38,560 nucleotides of DNA. Origin: an uncultured Alteromonadaceae bacterium (GTDB lineage Bacteria; Pseudomonadota; Gammaproteobacteria; Pseudomonadales; Halieaceae). The position numbers and the translations under genes were made by a program. Positions 15,469-23,714 of this stretch are shown piece by piece (the stretch's first letter is position 1; each line of letters opens with the position of its first letter). The DNA is taken from NCBI GenBank assembly GCA_913064725.1, contig CAJYAI010000020.1:1-38560 (forward strand), read 5' to 3'. Under the pieces are notes generated by a model. The model ran no database searches and was not told the origin of the DNA. It worked only from the letters and a program-made list of their open reading frames with translations.

Positions 15469-16458
15469 GTGACGGGGTTCTCTCAGTTCGTAAACGCACG
15501 GTGGCTAAGGTGGATTTCCAAACGAATCCCCCGCAACGACACGACGACGCTTTATCAGCGACAATTATTTATTTTCCCAACAGCGGCAGGCTCAGGACTC
15601 ATCTGCCTGTTGGTTGTGATGCTCCTGATTGCGATCAACTATCAGAACAATCTTGTTTACGGATTGGTGTTCCTATTCGGAACGATTTTGGTAGTGACTG
15701 TTCACCTTACGTTTGCCAATCTCTACGGACTCTCTGTCTCGGGCCTTGCTAATATGCCGATATTTCTCGGGCAAGAGGGGCAAATACGCCTGCATCTCGC
15801 AGCGCCACAAAGACGTCGGATGAGCATAAGACTCAGCGCGGGAAGCGCTCAAACGAGTGGCAATATCGATAACCATCACCGCGAAATTGATACTCTAGTA
15901 GCGGTAATACCAACAAAACGCGGGCGCTTCGACGTAGGCAGAATACGGATCGAGACGGATTATCCGTTTGGCCTCATTCGGTGCTGGTCTTGGGTTGATG
16001 TAGCCCAACCGCTATGGGTCTATCCGCACCCAAAAAATCCTCCCGACAACCCCACGGTCAAGCCCCACGAAGGTACCGGTACTGCACTCCAAAATGCTAC
16101 CGATGGAGCGGACTGGATCTCGTTTCGATCCTATGGAGACGGTGATCCCATCAGGCAAATTCACTGGGGGTCCGTTGCACGCGGATCTGATCCTCAAATC
16201 AGGGTTATGGGCCGAGCAACGAGTGATGAGACATCAGTTTTTGATTTTGATGCCTATGCCGACGTCGATATTGAGAGCCGGTTATCCTGGCTCTGCTTCG
16301 CTATCCTTCGCGCTCATAGTGCAAACCTAGGGTTCACGCTAAAGTTGCCCTCGAAGACATTGGGACCAGCGTCCGGATCCGATCACCGAGATAGGGCACT
16401 CATGGCACTCGCTCGTTTCGACCACAACCCCGACATTGAGGACTATGCCGATGCATGA
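15469..16458 (+). CDS. DUF58 domain membrane protein
   Basis: 329 residues with a GTG start 4 bases after the moxR stop, indicating translational coupling. Two membrane helices lie near residues 40-57 and 62-83. The DUF58 core carries the family motif RSYGDGDPIRQIHWGSVARG, preceded by YPFGLIRCW, which is also typical. DUF58 proteins are encoded with MoxR and are thought to be part of its client or adaptor complex at the inner membrane. The C-terminus is a short acidic tail that overlaps the start of the next gene. Confidence 0.92.
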   Translation: MTGFSQFVNARWLRWISKRIPRNDTTTLYQRQLFIFPTAAGSGLICLLVVMLLIAINYQNNLVYGLVFLFGTILVVTVHLTFANLYGLSVSGLANMPIFLGQEGQIRLHLAAPQRRRMSIRLSAGSAQTSGNIDNHHREIDTLVAVIPTKRGRFDVGRIRIETDYPFGLIRCWSWVDVAQPLWVYPHPKNPPDNPTVKPHEGTGTALQNATDGADWISFRSYGDGDPIRQIHWGSVARGSDPQIRVMGRATSDETSVFDFDAYADVDIESRLSWLCFAILRAHSANLGFTLKLPSKTLGPASGSDHRDRALMALARFDHNPDIEDYADA

Positions 16459-18388
16459 CTCAGCAGGGATATTTTGGAACTTAAGACGCCTGACTCCGAT
16501 TGTAGGCATGCTGGTTGTCCTGATCTGGTCACTAGCCCCTGCTTTGAGTTGGGAGCTACCGCTGGTTTTTACGATGGTCGTCGGCTGGCGTATCTGGCGG
16601 GCGTGGCGCTGTGCCAAGCCCATCTCTCGCTGGTTAGTCAATGTGAGCGTCGCTGTTGGTGGTCTGGGCTGGTGGCTACTATTCCCGTCGAAACTATCTC
16701 TCGAGTCCGCCGTTGGGCTATTGGTCGCGGGAGTGACACTGAAACTTTTGGAAGCAAGCCAGCGGCGGGATGCCTTCGTCCTGGTCTACAGCGGGTTCTT
16801 ACTTGCGGTCGCTGTATTCCTTTTCAATCAATCCCTTTGGCAAAGCCTGATAGTACTAACAGCCATTGCGCTTGGTCTAAACGGACTTCATGAGGCGTCG
16901 CTCGATGAAATTTCGACCTTACCTGTGACACGAAAACTTACGCTCGTCGGCTTAACAGTCCTAATAGCCATGCCAATCACCATCACGTGGTTCCTCATTT
17001 TTCCAAGAATTGCGCCGCTCTGGGCCATTCCCGTCATGGCTGATGCAGCAAGAATGGGTATGTCAGACACACTCCGACCGGGAGACGTATCGAGGCTTGG
17101 CCAAGATGCCAGCGTGGCGTTTCGGGTACAATTTGACGGCGATCAACCTCGGTTCGACGATTTATATTGGCGAGGCATCACCCTCGGTAGATTTAATGAG
17201 GGATCTTGGCAACAGCACAACCACCTAAAACAGACCAAGCTCGGAAGTCCACCGCCGGCACTGACGAACGGCATTGTGAAGTCTCACTACACCGTCTTTC
17301 AGACAGCCAGTCACCGACCCTGGCTTTACCACCTCGAACCATCAACCACCAGTCAATCCAATGTTATAGGGCTAACGGACGGAACCTACCGAACACGCTG
17401 GCCAATTACATCGGACCTCTCTCTTTCATATGAGCTGCGGGCAAGAGATCTGACTGGTCTGCGCCTGCTAGACAATGACTTTGACCGCGAACTTTACTTT
17501 CCTGTAGATCTCAACCCGAGAGCCTCTGAGTTGGTGGCACAGTTAATGACGCCCGGCGATCCCAAAACCACTGTGACCAACGTCCTTAAGTGGTATCAGA
17601 GTCAACCATTCGTTTATACGCTAGAACCGTCCAGCATTAGGGAACCCAACTTCGTTGATCGCTTCCTCTTTGAGACCCAAGAGGGCTTTTGTGAGCACTT
17701 TGCCTACAGCTTCGTAGCACTCATGAGACTCGCCGGCATTCCTGCTCGGATCGTAGGTGGCTACATGGGGGGCGAACTCAATCCAATCAACAACACCATT
17801 ACGGTTCGAGAGATGGATGCACATGCCTGGACCGAAGTATGGATAGACGAACTCGGCTGGATGCGCGTTGACCCGACAGGCGTAGTCGCACCCGAGCGCA
17901 TTCGGCTGGGCTCTATCGACAGTCTACGAAGTTCTGCGAGCTTTCTGAGCGAGTCGCCCCTCTCGCTGCTCCACCTAAACGACTGGCAGTGGATAAACAC
18001 GCTCCGATGGCGGCTTGATGCGCTCAACTATCGGTGGCAATCAAACATAATGAGCTATCGAGATAAGCAACAATCAGCGTTGCTCAAATCGATCATCGGA
18101 AAAATAACCCCGTTGAGGATTCTCATGCTACTCGGTGCAACATTGTTACTAACTCTCGTCCCATTGATGCTGTGGTTTGTTTTGCGTGGTTCGGCTTTGT
18201 TCAAAACGTCGCAGCAGCGCAAATTGCAGCACATTGACCTACGGCTCAGAGAATACGGTGTTTTTCGTCTTGAAGGCGAAACACTGCGTCAGGCTGTGAA
18301 ACGAGCCAACGCAGCGTCGGCGAGTGATTTGGCTACACTAACCGACGCAGTCAACGCCTTCGAGCGCACTTACTACGCCAAAACTTAG
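16451..18388 (+). CDS. tgpA: TgpA-like transglutaminase membrane protein (DUF3488)
   Basis: About 645 residues. N-terminal membrane helices (DUF3488, residues ~15-200) are followed by a periplasmic transglutaminase-like domain with a Cys-His-Asp triad: Cys near 414 in EGFCEHFAYSF, His in DAHAWTEVW and Asp in MRVDPTG. A final membrane helix (~556-578) precedes a cytoplasmic DUF4129-like tail ending ERTYYAKT. This is the layout of Pseudomonas aeruginosa TgpA, which is essential there. Starts at 16445 and 16451 are both possible; 16451 has better spacing from GAGG. It overlaps DUF58 by 8 bases and is last in the moxR operon. No terminator was seen directly after the stop. Confidence 0.92.
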   Translation: MHDSAGIFWNLRRLTPIVGMLVVLIWSLAPALSWELPLVFTMVVGWRIWRAWRCAKPISRWLVNVSVAVGGLGWWLLFPSKLSLESAVGLLVAGVTLKLLEASQRRDAFVLVYSGFLLAVAVFLFNQSLWQSLIVLTAIALGLNGLHEASLDEISTLPVTRKLTLVGLTVLIAMPITITWFLIFPRIAPLWAIPVMADAARMGMSDTLRPGDVSRLGQDASVAFRVQFDGDQPRFDDLYWRGITLGRFNEGSWQQHNHLKQTKLGSPPPALTNGIVKSHYTVFQTASHRPWLYHLEPSTTSQSNVIGLTDGTYRTRWPITSDLSLSYELRARDLTGLRLLDNDFDRELYFPVDLNPRASELVAQLMTPGDPKTTVTNVLKWYQSQPFVYTLEPSSIREPNFVDRFLFETQEGFCEHFAYSFVALMRLAGIPARIVGGYMGGELNPINNTITVREMDAHAWTEVWIDELGWMRVDPTGVVAPERIRLGSIDSLRSSASFLSESPLSLLHLNDWQWINTLRWRLDALNYRWQSNIMSYRDKQQSALLKSIIGKITPLRILMLLGATLLLTLVPLMLWFVLRGSALFKTSQQRKLQHIDLRLREYGVFRLEGETLRQAVKRANAASASDLATLTDAVNAFERTYYAKT

Positions 18389-18630
18389 TGGCATTCGCTC
18401 CCTAAGCTAACTCATTGAGAGGAGTGCTGTCCGGGCGATGTTCCAACGTCGAGGGCGCTGTTGCTTCCAGCATCTGAGGCCAAACGCCGCAAGCTTTGTC
18501 AGGCTCTTTACTCTATATTCTGAACTACAAGGTCCGCTCAAGGATGGCCGTAGCGTGCGTTTTTTCCACAGTGACGCAGAGGACGGGATGACTCAAACAG
18601 CCTCTGGGCCGCTTTGACCCTGCGGGCTTC

Positions 18631-18693
18631 GCCGCTAACGCGGCTCGGTGCCAAATGCTCCAAGAGTCGCATTTGGTCGAACCAAAGGGTTCG
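18631..18693. repeat. Cluster of short hairpins, possible REP-like element
   Basis: GCCGC-TAAC-GCGGC at 18631-18644; TTTGGT-CGA-ACCAAA at 18672-18686; and CGAACC-AAAG-GGTTCG at 18678-18693. The last two share bases and are mutually exclusive. Density and perfection suggest a repeated extragenic element or a processed 3' region of the tRNA transcript. Whether it recurs in the genome cannot be seen here. Confidence 0.35.
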
Positions 18694-18720
18694 TCCACAC
18701 CGCCATCCCTGACAAAACCA

Positions 18721-18746
18721 AAAAAGGCCCTAACGGGCCCTTTTTT
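18721..18746 (-). terminator. Intrinsic terminator after tRNA-Ser
   Basis: GGCCC-TAAC-GGGCC stem with A- and T-runs on both sides, so it would work in either direction. On the minus strand it lies 6 bases past the tRNA CCA end and is followed by six T. Confidence 0.75.
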
Positions 18747-18752
18747 CGATTT

Positions 18753-18840
18753 TGGCGGAGAGGGAGGGATTCGAACCCTCGATACGTTGCCGTATACACA
18801 CTTTCCAGGCGTGCGCCTTCGACCACTCGGCCACCTCTCC
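18753..18840 (-). tRNA. tRNA-Ser (anticodon GGA)
   Basis: 88 bases, class II with a long variable arm. The acceptor 5' strand GGAGAGG pairs with CCTCTCC, followed by GCCA with encoded CCA. D-arm GCCGAGTGGTCGAAGGC, anticodon loop CTGGAAA with anticodon GGA reading UCC/UCU, variable arm TATACGGCAACGTATC, T-arm GAGGGTTCGAATCCCTC. Confidence 0.97.
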
Positions 18841-18850
18841 GTGGCGCGGG

Positions 18851-18859
18851 ATTCTAGCA
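18851..18859 (-). promoter_or_regulatory. Extended -10 promoter of tRNA-Ser
   Basis: On the minus strand TGC-TAGAAT is an extended -10 (TGn followed by 5 of 6 to TATAAT) placed 10 bases before the tRNA 5' end, followed by the GC-rich CCCGCGCC discriminator typical of stringently controlled stable RNA promoters. No good -35 was seen. Confidence 0.5.
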
Positions 18860-18905
18860 CATCAAAACGCCGGATGGCTTCCTAGAAACTGCGTGTTCGG
18901 ATCAT

Positions 18906-20813
18906 TCAGGCTGCGGCTTCAGTCTGCTCACAGATGACGTCTGCATCCGCGCTTCGCAGGTACTTACCCAACGGCTTTTTACCCAGCACATCAGTCGCGC
19001 CATGCACACCATCCCAAACCATTTCACCCGCTATATAGACGGTATCAACAATACCATCCGGACGATTCACCATCTGCTCGTGCTCAAAGATATCTCGGTA
19101 GACCAACTCCCGCGTCTCATCGGACTGCCAATTATCCAGTGCGTCTGGATTAATAAGCACCATATCTGCCCTCGCGCCTAGGACCAAACTTCCGGCGTCG
19201 AGGCCAAAGATATCCGCCGGATCTTTGGTTAATCGTTTGACGACCTTTGCAACCACGTCCTCCCCCTGCTCTTTCGCGAGCTTGAGCGACATTAAATTGC
19301 TATCAAAAAAGGCCATATTCGTAATGTGTGCTCCCGAATCATTGAAGCCCGGGAGCGTATTCTCATGGAGTAAAAATGCCAACGTTGAACGGTTCTCGGC
19401 ATTAGCGACATCCGCATAAAACCGAAAGCTTTTATCGTAAGTGCGAAGCATATGAAGCACGAAATCGGCATCGTCACGCAACTCAATATCGATTTTGTCA
19501 AAAGCCTCACGTTCGCTGTCTGATCGCGCGCAGGATCTGTCACCCGATTTGAATAACTGGGCCCGCGACATGACCTGAGCGAAGCTCTCTCCATCCCAGT
19601 CGGCACAGGGAGCGCCATCGAAAATGAGCTTTTCAGGCTCACGAATAACCAGACTATCCGGCAATCCCCGCCTGGCTTTCCAGCTCGCAAAGTCGTCACC
19701 CGTCCTTCCATGACGCCACTCTTTTCGGAAACGCGCCACCCACTCGACGTTCCCCATCAAACGCTGCCGCCCTTCGTAATCGTCGTACTCAAGCGCGATC
19801 AATTCTGCAGTAGACGAGAGCTCCTCAAAGAGAGGGCTGACAATACCATCGGACCAGACTCGAAAGTTGGTACCCAGCGCCTGGAAGTGTAAGCGACCGT
19901 CCAAAAGCTTGCTATTAAGCAATTTTGCCACCCCGAGAAAAAGCTTTGCGGACTTAGGCGCAGCAGTCATTTCCATGGCCGACAGCGCCGACGTCTTGAG
20001 GGGCTTCCCGAATAATCGACCGCTCGTCAATGTGAAGTAAAAAAGGGCTTTTAGACGATTTTCAATGATCGGTGTCGTTTGCCAAACACGATCATACTTT
20101 CGAACCACTTTTAGTAAGCGTCGAAGCTCGTTGAACGACGCGAACTGGGTAGGAATCCGCTTCTCAGTGTGTGGATCATTAGACAGGTAGTGAAACGGCA
20201 ATCCATCTGTACTAAGACCTAGGTAACCCAGCTTCATGGCACCCTCTAAGATCGCTTCCATTTTCTGAAGTTCAACTTCGGTAGGCGCTCGACTAATACT
20301 AGCCTCAAGCCCCATTACTTCAATACGCAACATCGAATGGGGCACAAAAGCCGCAATGTTAGGACCTAAATTAAGCGTATCGAAATGAGCTAAATAATCC
20401 TCGGGATTGTCCCAGGTCATTTTTTTGGCGCAGGTCCGCAAGACTGCCTTAGGTATATTTTCGACCCGAGTAAAACAGTCGACAATAGGCTCTTGACCCT
20501 CACTCTCCTGGGCACCGAAACAGGTACCCAGACTGCAGTTACCCACCAGTACAGTCGTGGTTCCATGGCGAACCACTTCATCGAGTGCCGGTGCCACCTC
20601 GACCTCAAGATCGAGGTGCGTGTGGATATCCAACATCCCCGGAAGGAGCCATTTACCCTTTGCATCAATGACTTTTTTTGCGGCGTCATGAGGCAAATTC
20701 AGTCCACGGGCTACGATGACACCGCTGTTAACAGCGACGTCCTCTACACGCCCAGGTGTGCCTTCACCGTCGAAAACCGTTGCGCCACTAAAAAGAAGAT
20801 CCCACTGCGCCAT
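18906..20813 (-). CDS. Amidohydrolase, N-acyl-D-amino-acid deacylase-like
   Basis: 635-residue metal-dependent hydrolase of the amidohydrolase superfamily, D-aminoacylase branch. Features: the N-terminal FSGATVFDGEGTPG strand typical of the family; the metal motif HTHLD (His64, His66); GNCSLG with Cys93, a metal-ligand position in D-aminoacylase; STDGLPFHYLSN; and GFNDSGAHITNM near the C-terminus, which supplies the conserved catalytic Asp. It ends with the usual composite beta-sandwich (ADMVLINPD, VYIAGEMVWDG). It would hydrolyse an acylated amino acid or a related amide; the substrate is not defined. No signal peptide, so cytoplasmic. It lies 81 bases after queF on the same strand. It is larger than bacterial D-aminoacylases (~480), as in the ~580-residue subgroup common in environmental bacteria. 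Confidence 0.88.
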   Translation of the reverse strand: MAQWDLLFSGATVFDGEGTPGRVEDVAVNSGVIVARGLNLPHDAAKKVIDAKGKWLLPGMLDIHTHLDLEVEVAPALDEVVRHGTTTVLVGNCSLGTCFGAQESEGQEPIVDCFTRVENIPKAVLRTCAKKMTWDNPEDYLAHFDTLNLGPNIAAFVPHSMLRIEVMGLEASISRAPTEVELQKMEAILEGAMKLGYLGLSTDGLPFHYLSNDPHTEKRIPTQFASFNELRRLLKVVRKYDRVWQTTPIIENRLKALFYFTLTSGRLFGKPLKTSALSAMEMTAAPKSAKLFLGVAKLLNSKLLDGRLHFQALGTNFRVWSDGIVSPLFEELSSTAELIALEYDDYEGRQRLMGNVEWVARFRKEWRHGRTGDDFASWKARRGLPDSLVIREPEKLIFDGAPCADWDGESFAQVMSRAQLFKSGDRSCARSDSEREAFDKIDIELRDDADFVLHMLRTYDKSFRFYADVANAENRSTLAFLLHENTLPGFNDSGAHITNMAFFDSNLMSLKLAKEQGEDVVAKVVKRLTKDPADIFGLDAGSLVLGARADMVLINPDALDNWQSDETRELVYRDIFEHEQMVNRPDGIVDTVYIAGEMVWDGVHGATDVLGKKPLGKYLRSADADVICEQTEAAA

Positions 20814-20894
20814 AGTGCTGCCCCGCCCCTTATTCTTGTGTGGTCAGAGGATAACGCGTTTTTGCGCGCAGCGGCTATGAGTCGCGATCGATGC

Positions 20895-21647
20895 TCATTG
20901 CTCATATAACCGGGTTAGACAAGGCGGCAGGGCCGCAGACGAGCGCCAGGGCGTAATATCGACGCCCCCGCGACGTTGAAAAAAGCCGACCACATGCAGC
21001 TCTGCCGGCAGGAGGGCATTTTCGAGCCGGGAGTAGAGATCTTCTACACACTGCTCGTGAAATCCTTGATGATTGCGCAGACTCGCGATCGCCCTCTCCA
21101 CCTCGCGCTGATCATAGGCAGCCGAAGACATTTCGATACACAAACTGGCCCAATCGGGTTGTGCGGTCACGGGACAAAGCGAGCGAAAGCCAGAGCAGCG
21201 ATAAATCTCAGTCCCCTTCGTATCACGGGGCGTGATCTGGACATCGCTCAAAGGCACTGTCGATACGTTTAACGCGCTCGGGTCAGTAGTGGTTAGTGTG
21301 ACCTTTGCGCCCGTCAACGTAGATAGGTCTGCCTCAACACAGCTGACAGCAGCCTCATCGCTAACAAACTCGTGGGCATTGAGGGAATTCAAATAGAGCT
21401 TCAGCGATTTTGATTCAACCGTATAGGCACTCGATGCAGGGATAATCAGTGCGCCCACCAGGTAGCTTACGTTCTCGCCTGGTAATAGCCAGCTCAGCTC
21501 ATAGCAATGCCAAATATCATGGCCGGTGCTAACATAGCGCGAGGCGTTGTCGATGCCTTCGCGTCCCGAGTGCCGATCTATCCGCTCTAAAATGTCGGGC
21601 GCGTATTGCTGCGGCGCGGCGACCTTTGTTCCTAAAACACCGGTCAC
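20895..21647 (-). CDS. queF: NADPH-dependent preQ0 reductase QueF
   Basis: Reduces 7-cyano-7-deazaguanine (preQ0) to preQ1 in queuosine synthesis for tRNA modification. This is the long, two-domain E. coli type but shorter (250 against 282 residues). Visible are HDIWHCYELSWL (~43-54), the NADPH-binding ESKSLKLYLNS (78-88), catalytic Cys158 in FRSLCPVTAQPDW with Asp165, FHEQCVEDL (His197 and Glu198) and the terminal RRGGVDITPWRS. The start is a GTG directly after the yadH stop, with AAGGA upstream, so it is translated as part of the yadGH unit. Missing length lies in the N-terminal domain linkers. Confidence 0.95.
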   Translation of the reverse strand: MTGVLGTKVAAPQQYAPDILERIDRHSGREGIDNASRYVSTGHDIWHCYELSWLLPGENVSYLVGALIIPASSAYTVESKSLKLYLNSLNAHEFVSDEAAVSCVEADLSTLTGAKVTLTTTDPSALNVSTVPLSDVQITPRDTKGTEIYRCSGFRSLCPVTAQPDWASLCIEMSSAAYDQREVERAIASLRNHQGFHEQCVEDLYSRLENALLPAELHVVGFFQRRGGVDITPWRSSAALPPCLTRLYEQ

Positions 21648-21648
21648 A

Positions 21649-22422
21649 TTAGGTCCTTAAACGCGTACCCGAGCCCAACAGATGCATTGCGTAAGCAAAC
21701 GCGACTACGGTCAGTCCGATGAGCATGGCAAAGGAGACCGTTATGTCCACATCGCTCACACCGAGAACCCCGTAGCGAAACGCATTTACCACGTACACGA
21801 GTGGATTTATTTGCGATACGCCGGACCAAAAATCTGGCAGCAAATCAAGCGAGTAAAACACCCCGCCTAAATAGGTCAGTGGGGTCAGTACGAAGGTGGG
21901 TACAATATTGACGTCATCAAATGTGTTGGCAAAAACCGCATTGATAAGACCGCACAAAGAGAAGGCAACAGACGTCAACGCAACGACGCCCACAACAACA
22001 CCCCAGTTGTGAATGTCGAGATCGGTGAAAAAGAGCGCGACTGAGGTCACAATGATCGACACCAAAATACCGCGCGACACCCCCCCGGCAGCGTAGCCTA
22101 GAACAATGACATAAGTAGGGGTTGGCGAGACCAACAGCTCTTCCACACTGTTGTTAAATTTAGCGCCAAAAAATGAGCCGACTACGTTTGCGTAGCTGTT
22201 GGTAATGATGGCCATCATAATCAGGCCCGGCACCACGAACTCCATGTAGCTAACACCGCCCATGGTACCTATGCGTTTACCGATCAAAGTACCGAAAATC
22301 AGAAAGTACAGAGACATGGTTATCGCCGAGGGAAGAAGCGTCTGCGTCCAGATGCGTAGATAGCGCCTCACCTCTTTCCTGAGAATGGTCAGAAACGCAA
22401 CCCACTGCTCAAACGCACTCAT
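21649..22422 (-). CDS. yadH: ABC-2 type transporter permease YadH
   Basis: 257-residue integral membrane protein with six predicted helices (for example TLLPSAITMSLYFLIFGTLI, FVVPGLIMMAIITN, GVVVGVVALTSVAFSL, FVLTPLTYLGGVFYSL), typical of ABC-2 permeases and similar in layout to E. coli YadH. It pairs with the YadG ATPase, whose stop overlaps this start (ATGA). The exported substrate is unknown; related pairs handle drugs, polysaccharides or lipids. Confidence 0.93.
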   Translation of the reverse strand: MSAFEQWVAFLTILRKEVRRYLRIWTQTLLPSAITMSLYFLIFGTLIGKRIGTMGGVSYMEFVVPGLIMMAIITNSYANVVGSFFGAKFNNSVEELLVSPTPTYVIVLGYAAGGVSRGILVSIIVTSVALFFTDLDIHNWGVVVGVVALTSVAFSLCGLINAVFANTFDDVNIVPTFVLTPLTYLGGVFYSLDLLPDFWSGVSQINPLVYVVNAFRYGVLGVSDVDITVSFAMLIGLTVVAFAYAMHLLGSGTRLRT

Positions 22423-23336
22423 GAGGCACCCTCCAGAACATTGACGAACATACGCTCAAGGCGGTTCTCTTTGTTGCGCATACTCACGACGCTCGCCCCC
22501 GCTTGGCTCAAGGCGGTAAAGACCTCAGTCAGATCTTGGCCCCGCGCCAATTCCACTTCGAGGCAGGTCGGCTCAATCGGACGCAAGTCGAAACCGGGCA
22601 CAGAAAAGTTCGCCGGCAGCTCATCCTGCGTATCCAACAGGAAGGTCTCGCTGTTCAAGTCTCTCAATAAATCTTTAATGGAGCCTCGTGTCACAATCGT
22701 ACCTTGATTAATGATGGCAACATTCCGACACAGCATCTCCGCCTCTTCGAGATAGTGTGTGGTCAAGATGATTGTCCGTCCCTCCGAATTAGTCTGGCGC
22801 AGAAAATCGTACATGCTGCGGCGCATCTCGATATCTACGCCCGCGGTCGGCTCATCCAGAATGAGCACACGCGGCTCATGAACAAGTGCACGCGCGATCA
22901 TTAGTCGGCGTTTCATACCACCCGACAGCATCCGCATTTGCACGTGTTTTTTATCGGCAATCCCCAGCTTCTCCAGATAATAGTCCGCTCGCTTTCGGGC
23001 TATCCCGATAGGTATGCCGTAATAGCCCGCCTGGTGAATCAGAACATCTTCCACATTCTCAAACACATTGAAGTTGAACTCCTGCGGAACGATTCCAATT
23101 TGCTTCTTGGCCAGCGAGAAGTCGTCATCAATATCGATGCCGCAAATTTTCACATTGCCCTGCGTTTTGGATACCAGCGAGCTCACAATACCAATGGTCG
23201 TAGACTTACCCGCACCATTAGGTCCGAGCAGTGCGAAGAAGTCCCCCTCCTCGACTTTCAGGTCTATTCCTTTGAGTGCTTGAAACCCATTGGCATAGGT
23301 TTTTTGCAGACCGGTGATTTCTAACGCTGCCGACAT
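22419..23336 (-). CDS. yadG: ABC transporter ATPase YadG
   Basis: 305 residues. Walker A is GPNGAGKST (38-46), the Q-loop lies in VPQEFNFN, the signature is LSGGMKRRLMIARAL, Walker B is VLILDEPTAGVD, and the H-loop is TTHYLEEAEML. Nearly every block matches E. coli YadG, including NQAGYYG-like and MRNKENRLERMFV segments. The ATG at 23336 has GGAG 5 bases upstream; an in-frame extension to 23420 reads basic filler and is rejected. First gene of the yadG-yadH-queF unit, divergent from the tRNA-Glu gene. Confidence 0.95.
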   Translation of the reverse strand: MSAALEITGLQKTYANGFQALKGIDLKVEEGDFFALLGPNGAGKSTTIGIVSSLVSKTQGNVKICGIDIDDDFSLAKKQIGIVPQEFNFNVFENVEDVLIHQAGYYGIPIGIARKRADYYLEKLGIADKKHVQMRMLSGGMKRRLMIARALVHEPRVLILDEPTAGVDIEMRRSMYDFLRQTNSEGRTIILTTHYLEEAEMLCRNVAIINQGTIVTRGSIKDLLRDLNSETFLLDTQDELPANFSVPGFDLRPIEPTCLEVELARGQDLTEVFTALSQAGASVVSMRNKENRLERMFVNVLEGAS

Positions 23337-23410
23337 GAGGGCTCCACTGTAAAACGAGCGGCGGAGTTTAACTAAAATACGGCGGATTATCGAAACCTTT
23401 ACAAGAATGC

Positions 23411-23439
23411 TTGACGGCAAAGAGCAGGATTACTACTAT
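23411..23439 (+). promoter_or_regulatory. Promoter of the tRNA-Glu/tRNA-Gly unit
   Basis: TTGACG at 23411-23416, a 17-base spacer and TACTAT at 23434-23439, followed by the GC-rich discriminator GCGCC. The start is predicted near 23446, about 32 bases before the tRNA-Glu 5' end. The pattern is that of a stringently regulated stable-RNA promoter. Confidence 0.65.
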
Positions 23440-23477
23440 GCGCCACCTTGCGAAGTACAGTACGTGCAGCACGTTCA

Positions 23478-23553
23478 GTCCCCTTCGTCTAGAGGCCTAG
23501 GACACCGCCCTTTCACGGCGGGAACAGGGGTTCGAACCCCCTAGGGGACGCCA
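23478..23553 (+). tRNA. tRNA-Glu (anticodon TTC)
   Basis: 76 bases. Acceptor GTCCCCT pairs with AGGGGAC, CCA encoded. Anticodon arm CCGCC-CTTTCAC-GGCGG, anticodon TTC. T-arm CAGGGGTTCGAACCCCCT region. Six bases separate it from tRNA-Gly, so the two are cotranscribed. Confidence 0.97.
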
Positions 23554-23559
23554 TTTAAT

Positions 23560-23635
23560 GCGGGAATAGCTCAGCTGGTAGAGCGCAACCTTGCCAAGGT
23601 TGAGGTCGCGAGTTCGAATCTCGTTTCCCGCTCCA
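23560..23635 (+). tRNA. tRNA-Gly (anticodon GCC)
   Basis: 76 bases. Acceptor GCGGGAA pairs with TTCCCGC, then T-CCA. Anticodon arm CAACC-TTGCCAA-GGTTG, anticodon GCC. T-arm GCGAGTTCGAATCTCGT. A T-run begins two bases after the CCA. Confidence 0.97.
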
Positions 23636-23714
23636 ATTTTTTTCTTCATGCTCAGTCGGAAGTGCGTACAATACGTCGCGTTACCGCGCAGTCGCGCCTT
23701 GAAGAGCAGTTAGT

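Larger units (their letters stand above)
18389..18752. other. Gene-free gap between tgpA and tRNA-Ser, rich in hairpins
   Basis: No convincing coding frame. The region 18613-18700 holds several short perfect hairpins (described separately), and the tRNA-Ser terminator is at 18721-18746. A 59-codon plus-strand frame starting near 18438 exists but has no recognisable features. Confidence 0.55.

Noticed and set aside
18525-18860. 111-codon minus-strand frame across tRNA-Ser
   Set aside because: It reads through the tRNA-Ser gene and its terminator; the ERWPSGRRRTPGKCVYGNVS-type peptide is the classic false product of tRNA-Ser sequences.
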